64,000 nucleotides of DNA from DASZTV01 sp035550655 (GCA_035550655.1 DASZOU010000032.1:62001-126000); one strand, 5' to 3'. Positions 7,466-15,637 are shown, counted from the first letter of the stretch. The notes: generated by a model from the letters alone, not told the origin. Translations and numbers: made by a program.

Positions 7466-8503
7466 CTAGGCCTCGAAGACCTCCTCGATGGCGCACTTCA
7501 ACGGGCGCTCGAGTTGGGCGAAGGTGCACGACTTCGGGTCGCGGTCTGGCCGCCAGTGCCGGAACTGCGCGGTGTGACGGAAGCGGTGGCCTTCCATCTG
7601 GTCGTACGCCACCTCGACGACGAGTTCTGGGCGCAGCAGCTCGAAGCTCATGTCCTTCCCGGCGTTCCATCGGTTCGGGACCCCGCCGGGGCCGAACTCG
7701 TTGCCTGCCCACGGATGGTCGATGTCGGCGCCTTCGCGCAGCGGCGCCAGCTCGTCCACCAGCTCCGCGCGGCGCTTCATCGGGAACGACGCGGCGACGC
7801 CGACGTGGCGAAGTTGGTCCCCGTCGTACAGGCCGAGGACGAGCGAGCCCACGATCGGGCCGCTCTTGTGCCACCGGAAGCCGGCTAGCACGCAGTCCGC
7901 CGTACGGGCGTGCTTGATCTTGAACATCACCCGCTTGTCGGGCTGATACGTCAGCGCCAGTCCCTTCGCGACGACGCCGTCGAGGCCGGCGCCTTCGAAG
8001 TCGGTGAACCAGCGCTTGGCCTCGGCGATGTCGCTCGTTGCAGGGGTCAGGTGCACGTCGGCGGTCTGCGTCACCGCCTGCTCGAGGCGCTTGCGCCGCT
8101 CGCTGAACGGCGCCGACATCAGGGACTCATCACCCACCGCGAGCAGGTCGAAGGCGATGAAGTGCGCCGGTGTCTCGGCGGCGAGCTTGCGCACCCTCGA
8201 CTCGGCGGGGTGGATTCGCTGCTGCAGCACCTCGAACTCGAGCCGACCCGCCTGCGGTACGACGATCTCGCCGTCGACGACGCACTTGTCCGGAAGCGCG
8301 GCTTTCACAGCGTCGACGAGCTCCGGGAAGTACCGCGTCATCGGCTTCTCGTTGCGGGATCCGATCTCGACCGCGTCGCCGTCCCGGAAGATGATCGATC
8401 GGAAGCCGTCCCACTTGGGCTCGTAGAGGAAGTCGCCTTCGGGAACCTCGGGAACGGCTTTGGCGAGCATGGGCGAAACCGGCGGCATGACGGGGAGCTT
8501 CAC
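7466..8503 (-). CDS. ligC: ATP-dependent DNA ligase, LigC type
   Basis: A 345-residue ligase with the two core domains only. The nucleotidyltransferase motif I is EPKWDGFR, with Lys30 as the adenylated residue. Motifs III and IV are visible as FIAFDLLAV and LDGVVAKGL, and motif V as VMFKIKHARTADCV. A C-terminal OB-fold domain contains VGSLVLGLYDG. Size and sequence match mycobacterial LigC rather than full LigD. In mycobacteria LigC works with Prim-PolC in base-excision-type repair; here the matching polymerase is on the opposite strand nearby. The ATG at 8503 gives a normal N-terminus (MKLPVMPPVSPMLAKA). Confidence 0.93.
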   Translation of the reverse strand: MKLPVMPPVSPMLAKAVPEVPEGDFLYEPKWDGFRSIIFRDGDAVEIGSRNEKPMTRYFPELVDAVKAALPDKCVVDGEIVVPQAGRLEFEVLQQRIHPAESRVRKLAAETPAHFIAFDLLAVGDESLMSAPFSERRKRLEQAVTQTADVHLTPATSDIAEAKRWFTDFEGAGLDGVVAKGLALTYQPDKRVMFKIKHARTADCVLAGFRWHKSGPIVGSLVLGLYDGDQLRHVGVAASFPMKRRAELVDELAPLREGADIDHPWAGNEFGPGGVPNRWNAGKDMSFELLRPELVVEVAYDQMEGHRFRHTAQFRHWRPDRDPKSCTFAQLERPLKCAIEEVFEA

Positions 8504-8566
8504 GCCGCCGATTCCACCACTTGTGCAGATTTCCGGGCGTCAGGGCACCGGAAAGCCTGCACAACC

Positions 8567-8804
8567 TCAGAAGGCGCTGGCGCCGTTCGGGGTGCCCCAA
8601 CCGGTCGGACCGTCCCACCCGGTCCCGGCGTTGCACAGCTGTGCCGGGTCGCAGCTGCCGTTGCTGCCGCTCTGGACGTCCCACAGGTTGCCGGATGTGT
8701 GGTGCGACCAGACGTAGGACCCGTCCTGCACGTCGGCGGTGTTGCCGGCGAGGGCGAACGTCGCCGCGACGATCGGCGCCGAGGCGCTGGTGCCTCCGAA
8801 CGTC
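8567..8804 (-). pseudogene. Sedolisin (S53) protease, C-terminal part cut off by integration
   Basis: The minus-strand frame up to the element boundary reads FGGTSASAPIVAATFALAGN and ends GWGTPNGASAF. This is the last 79 or so residues of an S53/sedolisin-type protease, including the catalytic serine motif GTSxSxP. The N-terminal part lies at 20578-21536, beyond the inserted element. Joining the two flanks at the 9-bp core gives a single open frame of about 398 codons. On its own this piece has no start or promoter of its own that I can see. Confidence 0.9.
8796..8804. other. attL core of the integrated element
   Basis: CCGAACGTC occurs here and again at 20578-20586. Left of it is sedolisin sequence and right of it is element sequence, starting 15 bp before the integrase ATG. 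A short core like this fits the limited homology used by large serine integrases. The crossover dinucleotide is somewhere within the nine bases. Confidence 0.85.
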
Positions 8805-8819
8805 CGATAACGTATCCCT

Positions 8820-10244
8820 ATGGGGAAGCCCCGCGCCGCCATCTACGTCCGCATCAGCCAGGACCGGGAGGGTGCTGGCCTCGGCGTCCAGCGCCAGGAG
8901 GTCGACTGCCGTGCGCTGGCCAAGCGCAAGGGCTGGGCAGTCGCCGAGACTTACACGGACGACGACGTCTCGGCGTACTCGGGTCGACCGCGGCCCGCCT
9001 GGAATCGACTGCGTGAGGACATCGAGGCGGGAGCCGTCGATGCGGTGGTGGCGTGGCACGTCGACCGTCTGACGAGGTCGCCTCGCGAGCTCGAGGACGT
9101 GATCGACTTCGCGGAGCGGCAGGGCCTCGAGCTCGCGACGGTCACGGGCGACATCGACCTAGCCACTCCGACAGGACGACTCGTGGCTCGGATGCTCGGT
9201 GCGGCGGCTCGCCACGAGAGCGAGCACAAGTCAGAGCGCCAGCTAAGGGAACGGCGGCAGAACGCAGAGCGCGGTCTTGTGGCCGGCGGCGGTCATCGTC
9301 CCTTCGGCTACGCGGACGATGGCGTGACGGTGCTTGAGGATGAGGCCGAGGTCGTCCGCGAGATGGCTAGTCGTGTCCTCGCGGGGGAGTCCCTCACCTC
9401 GATCTGCCGGGACCTGATGGCGCGCGGTGTGATCACGCCGCTCGGCAAGGCGTGGACGCCGACGTCGATGCGACGACTGCTCGCGTCAGCGAGGATCTCG
9501 GGCCGACGCGAGCACACGCCGAAGAGCGCGTACGGGTCGACCCGTCCCCTGGTCGGCGAGATCGTCGCGGACGCGGTCTGGGAGGGCATCGTTTCGGTCG
9601 ATGACTCGGACCGGCTGCGGCGCATGCTGTCCGACCCGAGCCGACGCAAGTTCAGCCCCGCGACTGGGCGGAAGTACCTGCTCAGCGGCGTGCTCAAGTG
9701 CGGGCTCTGCGGGAACGGCCTCGTCGGCTGTCCACGGGAGGGCGTGCCGCGCTACATCTGCCACCGGATGCCCGGCCGCGACCACTGCGGCGGCGTGGCG
9801 ACGAACGCCCAGCGCACGGACGAGTTCGTGCGCGACATGGTGCTCGTCGCGCTCGACTCCGACGAGATGCGCGCGGCCCTCACCCGTCGGGACGACGTCG
9901 ACCCCGAGCTCGCCGCCGCCGTTGCGCGGGATGAGGCAGCGCTCGTCGACCTCGCGGCGGAGAAGGACGACGGCGTTATCGCCCGCGGCGAGTACCTGTC
10001 GCGACGCACCCGAATCGAGAAGCGGCTCCAGGCGAGCAGGACGAAGTTGGCGAGGGCCACGCACGCACAGCCGCTCGGCTCCTTCGTCGGCACGTACGAG
10101 GAGATGCTCGAGCGTTGGGACGCGATGAACCTCAGCCAGCGGAGGGCGATCGTCGGAGCGGTCCTTGACCGCGTCGACGTTCAGTCGGCCGACCCACGGC
10201 GACGATGGGATCCAGCCCGATTCACGCCCGTGTGGAAGGCCTAA
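8820..10244 (+). CDS. Large serine integrase
   Basis: A 474-residue site-specific recombinase. The N-terminal resolvase domain has AIYVRISQD, with Ser13 as the nucleophile, and the arginine-bearing motif VAWHVDRLTRSPRELE. A recombinase domain follows (PFGYADDG onward). A zinc-ribbon with KCGLCGNGL at about residue 293 and a second Cys/His cluster (YICHRMPGRDHCGG) comes next, then a coiled-coil stretch near residues 365-410. This order is typical of phiC31/phiRv1-type integrases that join attP and attB. The gene starts 15 bp inside attL, the usual place next to attP. It should need a recombination directionality factor to excise. Confidence 0.96.
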   Translation: MGKPRAAIYVRISQDREGAGLGVQRQEVDCRALAKRKGWAVAETYTDDDVSAYSGRPRPAWNRLREDIEAGAVDAVVAWHVDRLTRSPRELEDVIDFAERQGLELATVTGDIDLATPTGRLVARMLGAAARHESEHKSERQLRERRQNAERGLVAGGGHRPFGYADDGVTVLEDEAEVVREMASRVLAGESLTSICRDLMARGVITPLGKAWTPTSMRRLLASARISGRREHTPKSAYGSTRPLVGEIVADAVWEGIVSVDDSDRLRRMLSDPSRRKFSPATGRKYLLSGVLKCGLCGNGLVGCPREGVPRYICHRMPGRDHCGGVATNAQRTDEFVRDMVLVALDSDEMRAALTRRDDVDPELAAAVARDEAALVDLAAEKDDGVIARGEYLSRRTRIEKRLQASRTKLARATHAQPLGSFVGTYEEMLERWDAMNLSQRRAIVGAVLDRVDVQSADPRRRWDPARFTPVWKA

Positions 10245-10399
10245 GCCCGACGTAACTCCTGACACGCCGTGCGCGGACAGGAGGCTCCTAGCGCGGTCGT
10301 GGTGCATACTCGCCATCAGTCACGGGTGAATGCGAGTCGGCATAGTGCGCCGTCGGCTTGATACCTCGACCGGTGCCGTGACTGGGGCTTGAGCGGGCC

Positions 10400-10428
10400 C
10401 GCCTGGGAGCGAGGTTGTATCCCAGGCG
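10400..10428. promoter_or_regulatory. Inverted repeat before the excisionase-like gene
   Basis: CGCCTGGGA (10400-10408) and TCCCAGGCG (10420-10428) are exact inverted copies 11 nt apart. They lie 23 bp upstream of the GTG at 10451 and overlap a possible earlier TTG start at 10415. This could be an operator bound by the HTH protein itself or a terminator for the integrase transcript. Confidence 0.45.
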
Positions 10429-10450
10429 TTGGGAAGGACGCTCGCTTACC

Positions 10451-10639
10451 GTGGCAGTTTCCCCTGTCATTTCGGATGCCCTGCTCCCGATCCCAGTAGC
10501 TGCTGAACGTCTCGCAATCTCCACCGCGACCGTGTATCGCTTGCTAGCGCGGCAAGAACTCAACGCCGTCCGCATCGGAAAGCGGTCGCGACGCATCCGA
10601 GAGTCCGAGCTGGCGCGGTACATCGGCGGCCTCTCATGA
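10451..10639 (+). CDS. Excisionase/MerR-like helix-turn-helix protein
   Basis: A 62-residue DNA-binding protein. The sequence LPIPVAAERLAISTATVYRL, then NAVRIGKRSRRIRESELARY, is the compact winged-HTH of the excisionase (HTH_17/AlpA) family. In phiRv1-type elements the gene next to the serine integrase is the recombination directionality factor, so that is the likely role. The start is uncertain: GTG 10451 has AAGGA 12 nt upstream, while TTG 10415 has GAGG just before it and would add 12 residues. Its stop overlaps the next ATG (ATGA). Confidence 0.8.
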   Translation: MAVSPVISDALLPIPVAAERLAISTATVYRLLARQELNAVRIGKRSRRIRESELARYIGGLS

Positions 10640-10926
10640 CCGCGGCGCGGCGTGATCTTGACGCCGTACGCCGGATCGTCGATCAGACGCGATCTGCTCA
10701 AGGCTTGCCGGTCTCCGTCACAGACGCCAGGGCTATTGAGCTAGTCGCCTCGCTCTTCCGATCGCCGGGAGGCGTCTCGCCGCCCGAAGAACGCGAACGG
10801 CGAGCCAAAGGCTCGCCGCCGCCAGACCCTACGCCGCCCAGGCCAGAGTCGATGCCTAGCAGCATCGCACGACCAAGCGACAAGAACCGCGCCGCCTCGC
10901 GTCGAGAGCGCGCCGATGGTCACTGA
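10636..10926 (+). CDS. Hypothetical element protein
   Basis: A 96-residue protein that I do not recognise. The first 45 residues (MTAARRDLDAVRRIVDQTRS onward to VASLFRS) look like a folded helical segment. The rest is rich in Pro, Arg, Glu and Ser and is probably disordered. It overlaps the excisionase stop (ATGA) and its own stop falls inside the start of the ATPase gene, so the three genes form one tightly coupled operon. No catalytic motif is seen. Confidence 0.6.
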   Translation: MTAARRDLDAVRRIVDQTRSAQGLPVSVTDARAIELVASLFRSPGGVSPPEERERRAKGSPPPDPTPPRPESMPSSIARPSDKNRAASRRERADGH

Positions 10927-12028
10927 CATGGACTGGTGCAACAGTCACGCGGAAGCGGCGGCTCGCGAGTCGTCGTGGCCAGGCATCGACCTGACGTCTC
11001 TCCTCACGGCTGATGCGCCGGCGATCGAGGCGACCATCGGCCGCCGCACCGACGGCGTCGCGCTCGGCTATCCCGGTCGTGTCAACGGCATCGTCGGTGA
11101 GTCGGAGACGTTCAAGGGCTGGTTCGTCCAGGCGCTCGTCGCCCAGGTCCTGGCGACGGGCGGGCGTGCGCTGTACCTCGACTTCGAGGACAACGCCCGC
11201 GGCATCGCGGAGCGGCTGCGTGACCTCGGCGTCGCAACCGAAGCGGTCCGCACTCGTCTCAGCTACAGACGACCGGAGGGACCGTTCGGTCACGCCGAGC
11301 AGGCCGACCTCGCCTCGTGGCTCGCCGACGGATGTGACCTCGCGGTCGTCGACGGCGTGACCGAGGCGCTGAGCCTGCACGCCCTAAGCAGCACCACGGA
11401 CACCGACATCGCGGCGTTCTTGACCCGGCTGCCGAGGTGGCTCGCCGACCGCGGCCCCGCCGTCTACCTCGTCGACCACGTCGTCAAGAACCGCGTCGAG
11501 CGCGGGCACTGGGCGACCGGTTCGCAGCACAAGCGCAGCGGCGTCGACGGAGCCGTGCTCCTCTCGCGCATCCTCCAGCCGGTCGGTCGCGCGACCACCA
11601 CGGTTCGAACTGGCCGAGCTCGGCTGTCGGTCAGCAAGGACCGGCCCGGCGCCGTACGAGCCCACACTGTCACGAAGGCCGGAGAGGAATGGATCGCCGA
11701 CCTCGTCCTCACCGCCAACCCCGACGGGACGGTCGACGTGACCCTCATCCCGCCCGAAGACGACCGCGCCGAGTCACCAGCCGACGACCACCTCCACGCC
11801 GACCTCCGTCAGCGGATCACCGCCGCCGTCGCAGACGCCGCGCCCGAGCCGCTGACCACCCGCGACATCTACGCCGCCGTGAAGGGCGGGCGTGGAAGCC
11901 AGACCGACAAGCAGAAGGCGCTCGAGGCCCTCCGACGCGACGGGACCCTCCACGTCGAGCAGGGCCAGCGCGGCGCTCTGCTGCACCGACTCGCCCCAAC
12001 GAACCCCTACGGGCAGGAGAACCAGTGA
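10916..12028 (+). CDS. RecA/RepA-like AAA ATPase (element replication)
   Basis: A 370-residue protein with a RecA-like ATPase core like RSF1010 RepA/AAA_25 proteins. These often stand where phiRv1-type elements have a primase/helicase. The phosphate-binding loop is GIVGESETFKGW (residues 58-69); the Lys67 is kept but the usual following Ser/Thr is Gly. The next strands are ALYLDFED and DLAVVDGVTEAL (a Walker B-type Asp), then VYLVDHVVKN with the sensor-like His. A C-terminal winged-helix-like region (residues about 290-355) follows. The role would be DNA replication of the excised element. It starts 11 bp before the upstream stop. Confidence 0.78.
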   Translation: MVTDMDWCNSHAEAAARESSWPGIDLTSLLTADAPAIEATIGRRTDGVALGYPGRVNGIVGESETFKGWFVQALVAQVLATGGRALYLDFEDNARGIAERLRDLGVATEAVRTRLSYRRPEGPFGHAEQADLASWLADGCDLAVVDGVTEALSLHALSSTTDTDIAAFLTRLPRWLADRGPAVYLVDHVVKNRVERGHWATGSQHKRSGVDGAVLLSRILQPVGRATTTVRTGRARLSVSKDRPGAVRAHTVTKAGEEWIADLVLTANPDGTVDVTLIPPEDDRAESPADDHLHADLRQRITAAVADAAPEPLTTRDIYAAVKGGRGSQTDKQKALEALRRDGTLHVEQGQRGALLHRLAPTNPYGQENQ

Positions 12029-12093
12029 CCGACCGTATCCAGTGTCCCGAGCGTTACCAGCGTCTCCGCAGGAACGCTCAGCGAGTGTGTCCA

Positions 12094-12125
12094 GTGTCAG
12101 CGTCCCTAAAGGGGACGCCAGACAC
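12094..12125. terminator. Stem-loop after the ATPase gene
   Basis: GCGTCCC (12100-12106) and GGGACGC (12112-12118) form a perfect stem with a short TAAAG loop, extended by an outer GTGTC/GACAC pair. It lies 66 bp after the ATPase stop and would end the integrase-side transcript. The rest of the 220-bp gap holds only the dyad at 12214. Confidence 0.55.
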
Positions 12126-12213
12126 AGACACACTGCGCCGCGCCGATCGCGCGGATACGGTCACGGCGCACGGCGGAAACGATGCGGGCAAGCTCGGCTC
12201 GGCCCCCGAGCCC

Positions 12214-12239
12214 GTACAAGAAACGTTCGTTTGTTGTAC
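12214..12239. promoter_or_regulatory. 26-bp near-perfect dyad before the small recombinase
   Basis: GTACAAGAAACGT (12214-12226) and TCGTTTGTTGTAC (12227-12239) match as inverted halves at 11 of 13 positions. The dyad ends 9 bp before the GTG at 12249. It is AT-richer than its surroundings. It could be the recombinase's own binding or crossover site, or an autoregulatory operator. Confidence 0.55.
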
Positions 12240-12248
12240 GCTGGGAGC

Positions 12249-12899
12249 GTGGTCAAGGGGTCCCGGGTCATCGGATACGTGCGGGTCAGCACGTCCGAGC
12301 AGGCCGACTCGCGCGGTGGGCTGGACGCCCAGCGCGAGGCGGTCGAGCGCGAGTGCCAGCACCGTGGCTGGCAGCTCGTCGAGATCGTCGAGGACGCCGG
12401 GTACAGCGGTCGCAACACGAAGCGGCCCGGCCTCGTGCGCGTGCTCGCGATGCTCAAGGCGGGCGACGTCGAGGGCCTCGTCGTCGCGAAGCTCGACCGA
12501 CTCAGCCGCTCGGTCGTTGACTTCGGTGGCCTACTCGAGGCGAGCCGGGACGAGCGTTGGTTCCTCACGGCTCTCGACTTCGGCCTCGACACGAGCACGG
12601 CGAACGGCAAGCTCACGGCCAACATCCTCATGTCCGTCGCCGAGTGGGAGCGTGACGTCATCGGGGAGCGCACCCGCGATGCGCTGGCTGCGAAGCGGGC
12701 GCAAGGCGTCCGGCTCGGACGCCCGTCCGCCGTTCCGGCGACGGTCGCGCGGCGCATCCGCCGTGCGCGCCAGCGGGGCGACTCGCTGCGGACCATCGCT
12801 GACCGCCTCAACGCGGACGGCGTCCCGACCTCGCAGGGCGGGGCCAGGTGGTACGCGAGCACCATCTCCGCGGTGCTGGGGGAGTCGAAGCCGCGCTGA
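12249..12899 (+). CDS. Small serine recombinase (resolvase/invertase type)
   Basis: A 216-residue recombinase. It has the catalytic domain with VIGYVRVSTSEQ (the nucleophile is the Ser of RVS), LVVAKLDRLSRSV, and the E-helix segment ANILMSVAEWERDVIGERTR. After this, LGRPSAVPATVARRI leads into a short C-terminal HTH (GDSLRTIADRLNADGVPTSQ). It lacks the zinc and coiled-coil domains of the large integrase, so it is a resolvase/invertase-like enzyme. A second recombinase inside a compact satellite is unusual. The GTG start lies just after a dyad, and a terminator-like hairpin separates it from the ATPase operon, so it is probably transcribed separately. Confidence 0.92.
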   Translation: MVKGSRVIGYVRVSTSEQADSRGGLDAQREAVERECQHRGWQLVEIVEDAGYSGRNTKRPGLVRVLAMLKAGDVEGLVVAKLDRLSRSVVDFGGLLEASRDERWFLTALDFGLDTSTANGKLTANILMSVAEWERDVIGERTRDALAAKRAQGVRLGRPSAVPATVARRIRRARQRGDSLRTIADRLNADGVPTSQGGARWYASTISAVLGESKPR

Positions 12900-12917
12900 A
12901 GCCACGTCGGGTGCGCG

Positions 12918-13373
12918 GTGACGCGCCCGCGCGGGCGCGGCTACACGTGGGCGCCGTTCGAGGCCGGCAACACGGCGGCGCTTGTCCACGGCGGTAACAG
13001 CGCCCGGACTCGGCAACTCGTCGCGGAGTCGATCGACCGGCTGCGGGAGGAGCTCTCTCGGGACCCGGGTGACCTGACGCCGTCGGCGACGGTCGTGCAT
13101 CAGCTCGGGCAGGCGGACGCGCTGGCGGAGGTGTTCGCGGCTGCGGTGCTCGACGCGTTCCTGAGCGGTGAACGCGACGGGGTGGCGTGGCGTAGTCGGG
13201 AGTTCCGCCACTACGTGCGGCTCGGGTTGGAGCTTCGCCGCGAGGCGGGCCTGGCGTCGCGGGTGCGACTTGAGCGGCTGCGCGCGATGGCGCGGTCGAT
13301 GCCCGCGGAGTCGGGGTTGGACGAGTTCGTCGCGCGGGCGCTTCGGGAGGCTGACGATGCCGGAACCGCTTAG
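12918..13373 (+). CDS. Putative phage terminase small subunit
   Basis: A 151-residue protein starting at GTG 12918. The N-terminal stretch PFEAGNTAALVHGGNSAR matches the pattern FxxGNxAAxxHGxxS seen at the start of many actinophage small terminase proteins. The rest is helical and charged. It lies directly upstream of the terminase large subunit and overlaps it by 17 bp, the normal TerS-TerL order. TerS binds pac or cos DNA and hands it to TerL. The family call rests on position and one motif, so it is moderate. Confidence 0.65.
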   Translation: MTRPRGRGYTWAPFEAGNTAALVHGGNSARTRQLVAESIDRLREELSRDPGDLTPSATVVHQLGQADALAEVFAAAVLDAFLSGERDGVAWRSREFRHYVRLGLELRREAGLASRVRLERLRAMARSMPAESGLDEFVARALREADDAGTA

Positions 13374-14898
13374 TTTGCTCGGCGCGTTGCCGCTGGAGTC
13401 GGGGCGTCGGTGGGGTGAGGCCGCGACTGAGGTGCAGTGGGACGACGCGCGCGCGGTGCTCGGCTCGGACGGTCCTCGGCGTCACTGGCTGGGGCGCTCG
13501 AGGGGATACAGCAAGACGACGGACGCAGCGGCGCTCACGATCGTGGCCCTGCTGACGCTGCTGGCTCCTGGGGCGTACGGGTACGCGGCGGCGGCCGACC
13601 GTGATCAGGCGCGGCTCCTGCTCGCAGCGATCGCGGGGTTCGCGCGTCGGGCGCCCGCACTGCGCGAGGTGCTGGACGTTCAGGCATGGCGGGTCGTGTC
13701 GCGCCGGTCGGGCGCGGTGGTGGAGGTGCTGCCTGCGGACGCGGCCTCGTCGTGGGGCCTGTTGCCGTCCTGGCTGGTGATTGATGAGCTCTGCCAGTGG
13801 CCGACGACCGGCAACGCGCGGGCGTTCCTCGACTCGCTGCTTTCGGCGTTGCCGAAGGTGCCGGACTCCCGGGCGCTGGTGATATCGACGGCGGGCGACC
13901 CGGCGCACTGGTCGCGGCGTCTGTACGACATCGCGGGGTCGGATCCGCTGTGGCATCGGTCTGAGGTTCACGGGCCTGCGCCGTGGCTGCGTCCGGAGGA
14001 GATCGAGGCGGAGCGGCGTCGGCTGCTGCCGTCGATGTTCGGCCGCATGTTCATGAACGAGTGGCTCGCGGCGGAGGACAGGCTCGCCGGGGCGGAGGAG
14101 CTCGCGGCGGCGTTCGTGCTCGACGGCCCGTTGGAGCCACGACCAGGCGTCCGCTATCTCTGCGGGGTCGACATCGGGGTGAAGCACGACCGGACGGTGG
14201 TGTCGGTGTGCCACGGCGAGCGCGTCGATGGCGCCCGCGACCGCGTGCGGGTGGTGTGCGACCGGCAGCTCGTCTTCGCCGGGTCGCGTGACATCCCGGT
14301 GCAGCTTGAGACGGTCGAGGAGGCCTTGCTCGAGATCCACAAGCGGTACCGGCCCGCGCGCTACGTGCTCGACCCGTGGCAGGCGATCGGGCTGGCGCAG
14401 CGGCTGCGCGTGAAGGGCCTGCGGATCGAGGAGTTCACGTTCTCCGGGGCGTCGGTTGGGCGGCTGGCGCTGACCCTGTTCGGCCTGCTGCGCGACCGGC
14501 TGCTGGCGCTGCCCGACGACGACGGCCTGCGCGACGAGCTCGGGAACGTGCGGCTGCGGGAGACGTCGCCGGGCGTGCTGCGGATCGACCATGACAGCGG
14601 CCGCCACGACGACCGCGTCATCTCCCTCGCGCTGGCCGCGCACGCGATCGCGTCGCAGCCGAGGGGCCACGGGTCGATCCGATCCTCGGCCGGAGACGGA
14701 CGCATCGCACGCGGACCCGCCGCTGACGAAGGGCAGCTGACGGCCATTCCCCGTGGTGCCGCTCTTGACCGGCGCCGTCTCCGCGTCGATTCGCCAAGCG
14801 GAGTTGCGGTGCCTCATCCATCCGGCCGGACCGTGCGCGAGGAACTCGCCCGCGCTCGCCGCTCTTCCGGCTACGTCGGCCCCGAAGGCCCGCAATGA
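13357..14898 (+). CDS. Phage terminase large subunit
   Basis: A 513-residue DNA-packaging motor. The ATPase domain has a Walker A-like motif GRSRGYSKTT (residues 46-55), Walker B WLVIDEL (Asp143/Glu144) and the coupling motif ALVISTAGD (about 173-181). The nuclease domain has the RNase H-like Asp272 in CGVDIGVKHDRT and a C-terminal HDDRVISLALAAHA with the last metal-binding Asp. Both activities look intact. The ATG at 13357 has CGGGAGG just upstream. Together with the capsid gene, it shows the element can encode packaging parts of its own. No portal gene follows. Confidence 0.92.
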   Translation: MPEPLSLLGALPLESGRRWGEAATEVQWDDARAVLGSDGPRRHWLGRSRGYSKTTDAAALTIVALLTLLAPGAYGYAAAADRDQARLLLAAIAGFARRAPALREVLDVQAWRVVSRRSGAVVEVLPADAASSWGLLPSWLVIDELCQWPTTGNARAFLDSLLSALPKVPDSRALVISTAGDPAHWSRRLYDIAGSDPLWHRSEVHGPAPWLRPEEIEAERRRLLPSMFGRMFMNEWLAAEDRLAGAEELAAAFVLDGPLEPRPGVRYLCGVDIGVKHDRTVVSVCHGERVDGARDRVRVVCDRQLVFAGSRDIPVQLETVEEALLEIHKRYRPARYVLDPWQAIGLAQRLRVKGLRIEEFTFSGASVGRLALTLFGLLRDRLLALPDDDGLRDELGNVRLRETSPGVLRIDHDSGRHDDRVISLALAAHAIASQPRGHGSIRSSAGDGRIARGPAADEGQLTAIPRGAALDRRRLRVDSPSGVAVPHPSGRTVREELARARRSSGYVGPEGPQ

Positions 14899-15236
14899 CC
14901 ACGACCCCGTTGTCGCGACGCGAGCTGCTCGCGACGCTGTCGGAGCTGCTCGGCATCGACGTGCGCCACGTCCAGCCCGCAGGTAGCCCCGACGGCAAGC
15001 CCCGCTGGCGTATCACTGTCGCGGAGCGCCGCGTGCCCGTCGTGCGGGGACGCACGGACTGCGGCTTCCAGTACGCCCGCAACGTCGTGATCGTGGCGTC
15101 CCGCGAGGTCCGAAACCCGCGCCTGCTCAACCGGTGGGTCCGCTCCCTCGGTCGACCGCTATCCAGTGCACCACTCACGGCCGGAGACGGGCACACCGCC
15201 ATCCGGATCCTCCACATGCTGAAGGAGTCACGATGA
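14895..15236 (+). CDS. Hypothetical element protein, terminase-coupled
   Basis: A 113-residue protein overlapping the terminase stop by 4 bp (ATGA). It begins MTTTPLSRRELLATLSELLG, with a predicted helical N-terminus, then a beta-rich middle (RWRITVAERRVPVVRG and NVVIVASREVR). I do not recognise the family. Because the stop also overlaps the next ATG, it belongs to the same packaging operon. A portal would be far longer, so it is not that. Confidence 0.6.
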   Translation: MTTTPLSRRELLATLSELLGIDVRHVQPAGSPDGKPRWRITVAERRVPVVRGRTDCGFQYARNVVIVASREVRNPRLLNRWVRSLGRPLSSAPLTAGDGHTAIRILHMLKESR

Positions 15237-15637
15237 CCAAGTCACTCGCCCAGGAACGTCTCGACCGTCTCGTCGTGTTGCTCAACCATCCGGCATTCCT
15301 CGCCTGCGAACACGTCGCGGGAGGGGCACAAGTCGCGTTTTGCGCGGTCCACGGCGGCGAGCTGGTCTGCACTTCGTGTCTGGCTGATCATCTCTCGCTT
15401 CGTCACCATGCTTTGGAGTGCGACCACTGTGGCGCCCGTAGCGTCGTCGCGCATTGGCGTTCCTACGCCGCTGATCTCGTGCGGATCAGGCCGCCCGCGG
15501 ATGACGTCGCGTTGATCATGGGCGCCGAGATCGAGGTCCTTCTATCGACGTCGTGCGCGATTCACTGCGACGAGACGCGAGCGCATGTCGACGCGGTCCG
15601 ACCGGGAGACTATTCGTCCGGTTCCGGCTCCGAGTAA
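15233..15637 (+). CDS. Hypothetical Cys-rich protein, possible zinc finger
   Basis: A 134-residue protein with an AAGGAG site 5-8 nt before its ATG. Eight cysteines and several histidines lie in the first two thirds: FLACEH, FCAVHGGELVCTSCL and ECDHCG. The spacing CxVH, CxxC and CxxC suggests one or two zinc sites of a B-box or treble-clef kind. No enzyme motif is seen. Its last 28 bp overlap the 3' end of the restriction endonuclease gene on the opposite strand. Confidence 0.65.
   Translation: MTKSLAQERLDRLVVLLNHPAFLACEHVAGGAQVAFCAVHGGELVCTSCLADHLSLRHHALECDHCGARSVVAHWRSYAADLVRIRPPADDVALIMGAEIEVLLSTSCAIHCDETRAHVDAVRPGDYSSGSGSE

Noticed and set aside
8567..8842. A 91-codon minus-strand protein starting inside the integrase gene and ending as a protease C-terminus
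   Set aside because: The first 12 or so codons come from element DNA. The real content is the cut-off end of the sedolisin gene, so it is listed as a pseudogene fragment.
12025..12248. A GTG frame overlapping the ATPase stop (GTGA) in the gap before the small recombinase
   Set aside because: The frame runs on through the recombinase gene in another phase, has no recognisable sequence, and the gap already holds a terminator and a dyad.
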